From positions 1-58,951 of the IMG/VR virus record IMGVR_UViG_3300010413_000033: a stretch of 58,951 nucleotides of DNA; one strand, 5' to 3'. Within the stretch, counting starts at the first letter, position 1. Every line of letters starts with the position of its first letter. The position numbers and the translations under genes are program-made. The notes below the pieces were generated by a model. The model ran no database searches, was not told the origin of the DNA, and saw only the letters and a list, made by a program, of their open reading frames with translations. Origin of the DNA: a virus. This document shows positions 57,214-58,951 of this stretch, one piece after another.

Positions 57214-57338
57214 TAGTAGTTCTGATGCTGATTAGGACCGCTCGGCCTCTGAGCTACCGCACCATATAGTAGTGAATGTTTTTATTGGAGGTGCGGAGTG
57301 GATTTGAACCACTGACCTGTCCGTTATTTGAACTACTA
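57214..57338 (-). tRNA. Apparent circularly permuted tRNA (3' half upstream of 5' half)
   Basis: On the minus strand, first comes GGAC (57322-57319), then AGGTC, AGTGG-TTCAAAT-CCACT (T-arm), CCGCACC, T and CCA (ending at 57286). A 22-nt spacer follows (57285-57264), and then GGTGCGG (57263-57257), TA, GCTC-AGAGGCC-GAGC (D-arm), G and GTCC (57238-57235). The 7-bp acceptor stem is perfect, the T-arm is canonical, the variable loop AGGTC is standard, and four anticodon-stem pairs form. No 5' half lies upstream of the 3' half, and no T-arm lies downstream of the 5' half. Nine-base complements (57330-57338 and 57214-57222) lie just outside the halves. The anticodon cannot be assigned: T31/C39 mismatch and no U33 is evident. 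Permuted tRNAs are known in some algae and archaea; two broken fragments are the alternative. Confidence 0.6.
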
Positions 57339-57502
57339 CCAGTTATAGAGAACTACAATAATGCCTGACACTGTGGGGCATAACACTAAAGCTTACGAAC
57401 TACTGCACTACTTCAACTGTATTTTTGAGATACATCCATAGCGGCTTACGTAGTTAATGTAGTGAATCTTAATATGACCTTTAACTTACCCCATCGTTAG
57501 GA

Positions 57503-58264
57503 CTACACCTTTCCGTAGTTTATGTAGTCCATTATTTTCTTGCCTAGTTCTACCTTTATAGTTGATTCTTCATTGGCCCTCATTCTGGCCTTCTTGAATT
57601 CCTGAGTGAGCTTATCGATTCTTTTAAGCAGCTCCGACTTAGCAGCTGGGGAAATCATTCCAGACCATCTGGTAGTGATGTAGTTGCCTACCGGAACATC
57701 CTGACTGACCTTCTCTATCTGTGCAGGGTGTTTGTCCGTAGCGTCGTAGAGTACAACTGCTTTGATAGTCTTTTCAGTCTTCCACTTTGTTTCAGGCTCC
57801 TTTGCCTTGTATACTCCTTTGCCTTGTGATTCATCTATCTCCCATTCTATTCCTGGCTGTAGTGTAGGGATAGCCTCATACATCTTTCTCCACTGAGCAA
57901 GCCTTGTCTCCATTGCGAGTAGTAGTGTCGCTGGCAGGGTGCAAGTGAATTCCTTGCCGTCAATGTGTACCGTTGAGGATGCTACAGTATTTGTCATTTC
58001 TTTTTCCGTTGTGCAGTCGATGTGCTTTACAAGATGCTCTGCTACGTAGTCAAGCTTTGCCTCTACTGTAGTAGTAAGGGCTTTCACCTCCTCCTGCCCT
58101 GCTTCCTCCTGCTTTCTGGCATCATCAAACATGTGTAGTTGTTTGATAGAAGCCATAAAGTGATCTGCTCTTTTTGAGAAAGTAGTGATTGCCTCATCCA
58201 CTATTTTCTTTGCTGTGTTCTCCAGATCCCTGTCTACTGCTAATACTTCATGTAAGGCCGACAT
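57503..58264 (-). CDS. Conserved hypothetical protein
   Basis: A 253-residue minus-strand protein after aaggaggg. SALHEVLAVDRDLENTAKKIVDEAITTFSKRADHF, FTCTLPATLLLAMETRLAQWRKMYEAIPTLQPGIEWEIDESQGKGVYKAKEPETKWKT, KHPAQIEKVSQDVPVGNYITTRWSGMISPAAKSELLKRIDKL resembles a widespread uncharacterised family of about 250 residues in phages and bacteria (conserved L-A-V-E, PA-T-LL-LE, IPTLDP, HPAQ and WSG segments). No catalytic motif is known to me. The gene is translated from the same transcript as the upstream endonuclease and downstream tRNA. Confidence 0.68.
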   Translation of the reverse strand: MSALHEVLAVDRDLENTAKKIVDEAITTFSKRADHFMASIKQLHMFDDARKQEEAGQEEVKALTTTVEAKLDYVAEHLVKHIDCTTEKEMTNTVASSTVHIDGKEFTCTLPATLLLAMETRLAQWRKMYEAIPTLQPGIEWEIDESQGKGVYKAKEPETKWKTEKTIKAVVLYDATDKHPAQIEKVSQDVPVGNYITTRWSGMISPAAKSELLKRIDKLTQEFKKARMRANEESTIKVELGKKIMDYINYGKV

Positions 58265-58266
58265 TG

Positions 58267-58797
58267 TTAATACCCTCCTTTTCCAAAGTTCAATCTTAGA
58301 CTTAAATCATTATCAACTACATATTCATCTCTGGCTTTTGCCGCTAGTAGCGGTGTCTTGAAATAACCAATGTGCTTTCTCCTTCTATTGATATAAACAT
58401 ATGCTGACCACGGGTTTGTAAGATTTTTCAATGTAGTAGCGTATGTTACTCCTACGTAGCCACTACTATTGTTCCGCTGCCTATTTCTATTATTAGAGTT
58501 TTGTTTTGGTGTGACAAATCTACAATTCTCAGGTGCATAATTTTTATTGTTGTCCTTTCTGTCAATTTGTAGTCCTTCCTCCCATCCGTTATTCAGCGCC
58601 CAGTTATAGAAGTGTAGAAAATTGTCTCTCCATTGCTTGCATACGGTGATGCCTCTCTCTCCATATGTGTAGTATCTATTGTCTCCTTTATAGTAGCAAC
58701 GTCTTTTCATCCTTTGCCACGTAGTGTAGAGAGGATGTTTCATGGTAAGTCCATGTTTGAATTGACCATTATTAGGACCGTATGCCTTTCCACTCAT
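58267..58797 (-). CDS. HNH/AP2-type homing endonuclease
   Basis: A 176-residue minus-strand protein after aaaggagg. HPLYTTWQRMKRRCYYKGDNRYYTYGERGITVCKQWRDNFLHFYNWALNNGW is the typical N-terminus of AP2-linked HNH endonucleases. LQIDRKDNNKNYAPENCRFVTPKQNSNN is the HNH core, and SGYVGVTY ... WSAYVYINRRRKHIGYFKTPLLAAKARDEYV is an AP2 DNA-binding domain. It is a mobile, self-promoting element. It sits immediately upstream of the conserved hypothetical gene, and may have been inserted between that gene and its original leader. Confidence 0.88.
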   Translation of the reverse strand: MSGKAYGPNNGQFKHGLTMKHPLYTTWQRMKRRCYYKGDNRYYTYGERGITVCKQWRDNFLHFYNWALNNGWEEGLQIDRKDNNKNYAPENCRFVTPKQNSNNRNRQRNNSSGYVGVTYATTLKNLTNPWSAYVYINRRRKHIGYFKTPLLAAKARDEYVVDNDLSLRLNFGKGGY

Positions 58798-58951
58798 AAA
58801 TCTGAATCCTCCTTTGTGTAGTTAATATTAATCTGTAAGAGGCGAGACACTACTATCTTTCCCTCTGCTCACCGTGACCAGTGACCTCCGTTTGATAAAA
58901 GGTTAATAATAGTAGTGACAAACCAGAGCAGTGTCTCACCTCCTTTGGCAA
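58798..58951 (-). promoter_or_regulatory. Structured 5' leader of the minus-strand operon
   Basis: A 13-nt arm at 58930-58942 pairs with 58839-58851 (12 Watson-Crick pairs and one G-T). Inside, GTTTG/CAAAC and CTCTG/CAGAG can pair, and GGTCACTGGTCAC is a tandem half-repeat, so a multi-branch fold is possible. A ggagg lies at the outer edge. TTAACCTTTTA (minus) resembles the element upstream of plus-strand genes. The leader may be a riboswitch-like or intron-derived structure, but the window ends here and no known class is recognised. Confidence 0.5.

Larger units (their letters stand above)
1..58951. repeat. Hyper-iterated short word GTAGT/ACTAC (often GTAGTG/CACTAC), dispersed over the window
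   Basis: Hand counts of the strand-symmetric pentamer give 8 copies in 26161-26460 and 10 in 30121-30720. About 0.6 and 1.2 would be expected in random equal-base DNA. Copies occur in both orientations, in genes and between genes, in several reading frames (Val-Val as GTA GTG, Gly-Ser or Arg-Ser as NGT AGT, Leu-Arg as CTA CGN, Thr-Thr as ACT ACG, Asp-Tyr as GAC TAC). Related words CTACG, CGTAG, TAGTG and CACTA also look enriched. Density is highest in the non-coding block at 1.9-2.6 kb and near background in parts of 32.5-33.1 kb and 49.1-49.6 kb. The role is unknown. By analogy with other hyper-abundant words (uptake sequences, HIP1, Chi) it could be a protein recognition site. Confidence 0.85.

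Noticed and set aside
57225-57330. Permuted tmRNA
   Set aside because: A normal D-arm is present, and no tag reading frame or pseudoknots are visible.
57286-57330. attP site containing the 3' end of a tRNA
   Set aside because: No integrase in the window, and the matching 5' half lies 22 nt away; it remains an alternative if an integrase is found nearby.
57214-57338. Two independent complete tRNA genes
   Set aside because: The left part has no T-arm or 3' acceptor downstream and the right part has no D-arm or 5' acceptor upstream; only the permuted combination gives a cloverleaf.
57340-57500. Group I intron half upstream of the tRNA
   Set aside because: I could not find convincing P, Q, R or S core elements by eye; a covariance search would be needed.
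1-58951. Reassignment of TAG as sense codon, since TAG-containing words are so frequent
   Set aside because: Recognisable proteins end cleanly at TAG, TAA and TGA, and the word in genes avoids the in-frame TAG phase.

Overview
The window is a contiguous virion-structure and lysis module of a tailed double-stranded DNA phage (class Caudoviricetes). The long tape-measure protein (1743 residues), the tail tube and tail terminator, and the absence of a contractile sheath point to siphovirus morphology. It cannot be placed in a described genus from the sequence alone. Strong AGGAGG-type ribosome binding sites show a bacterial host. A multi-spanning holin, an NlpC/P60 endolysin, a possible lipoprotein and a second secreted protein would fit a host with an outer membrane, but that is inference. 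No integrase, repressor, reverse transcriptase, CRISPR array or replication gene is visible.

Layout: 3-956 is the C-terminal part of the large terminase, followed by small Cys-rich proteins (953-1644) and about 1.25 kb of non-coding, repeat-rich DNA (1645-2895). The head module (2902-17395) holds a portal, a MuF protein with a nuclease-like tail, a second large MuF-motif protein that carries an intein and a PI3/4-kinase-like C-terminus, a prohead protease fused to an AAA+ ATPase, an HK97-fold major capsid protein and decoration-type proteins. The connector and tail module (17419-34104) includes a glycosyltransferase/methyltransferase/glycosyltransferase cassette set between the tail terminator and the tail tube, a -1 frameshift chaperone pair at an A AAT TTA heptamer, the tape measure, tandem tail-tip paralogues and a 1671-residue hub/fibre protein with LamG-like domains. 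Lysis and accessory genes occupy 34104-39148. The right part (39189-56982) is a large fibre/adhesin region: a second methyltransferase/glycosyltransferase set with a sulfotransferase-like gene, beta-helix proteins, and three proteins that share a C-terminal module, two of them and a third bearing long acidic repeats. At 57105-58797 the strand switches: a homing endonuclease, a conserved hypothetical gene, an apparent circularly permuted tRNA and a rho-independent terminator lie on the minus strand.

Three observations stand out. (1) A short word, core GTAGT/ACTAC and often GTAGTG/CACTAC, is heavily over-represented through coding and non-coding DNA. It appears to steer codon choice (CTA, ACG, GTA, AGT) and drops to background in a few blocks that look recently acquired. 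(2) On the minus strand near 57.2-57.3 kb the 3' half of a tRNA precedes its 5' half, with a perfect 7-bp acceptor stem between them. (3) A prohead protease and an AAA+ ATPase are one polypeptide, next to an intein-interrupted head protein with a kinase-like domain.
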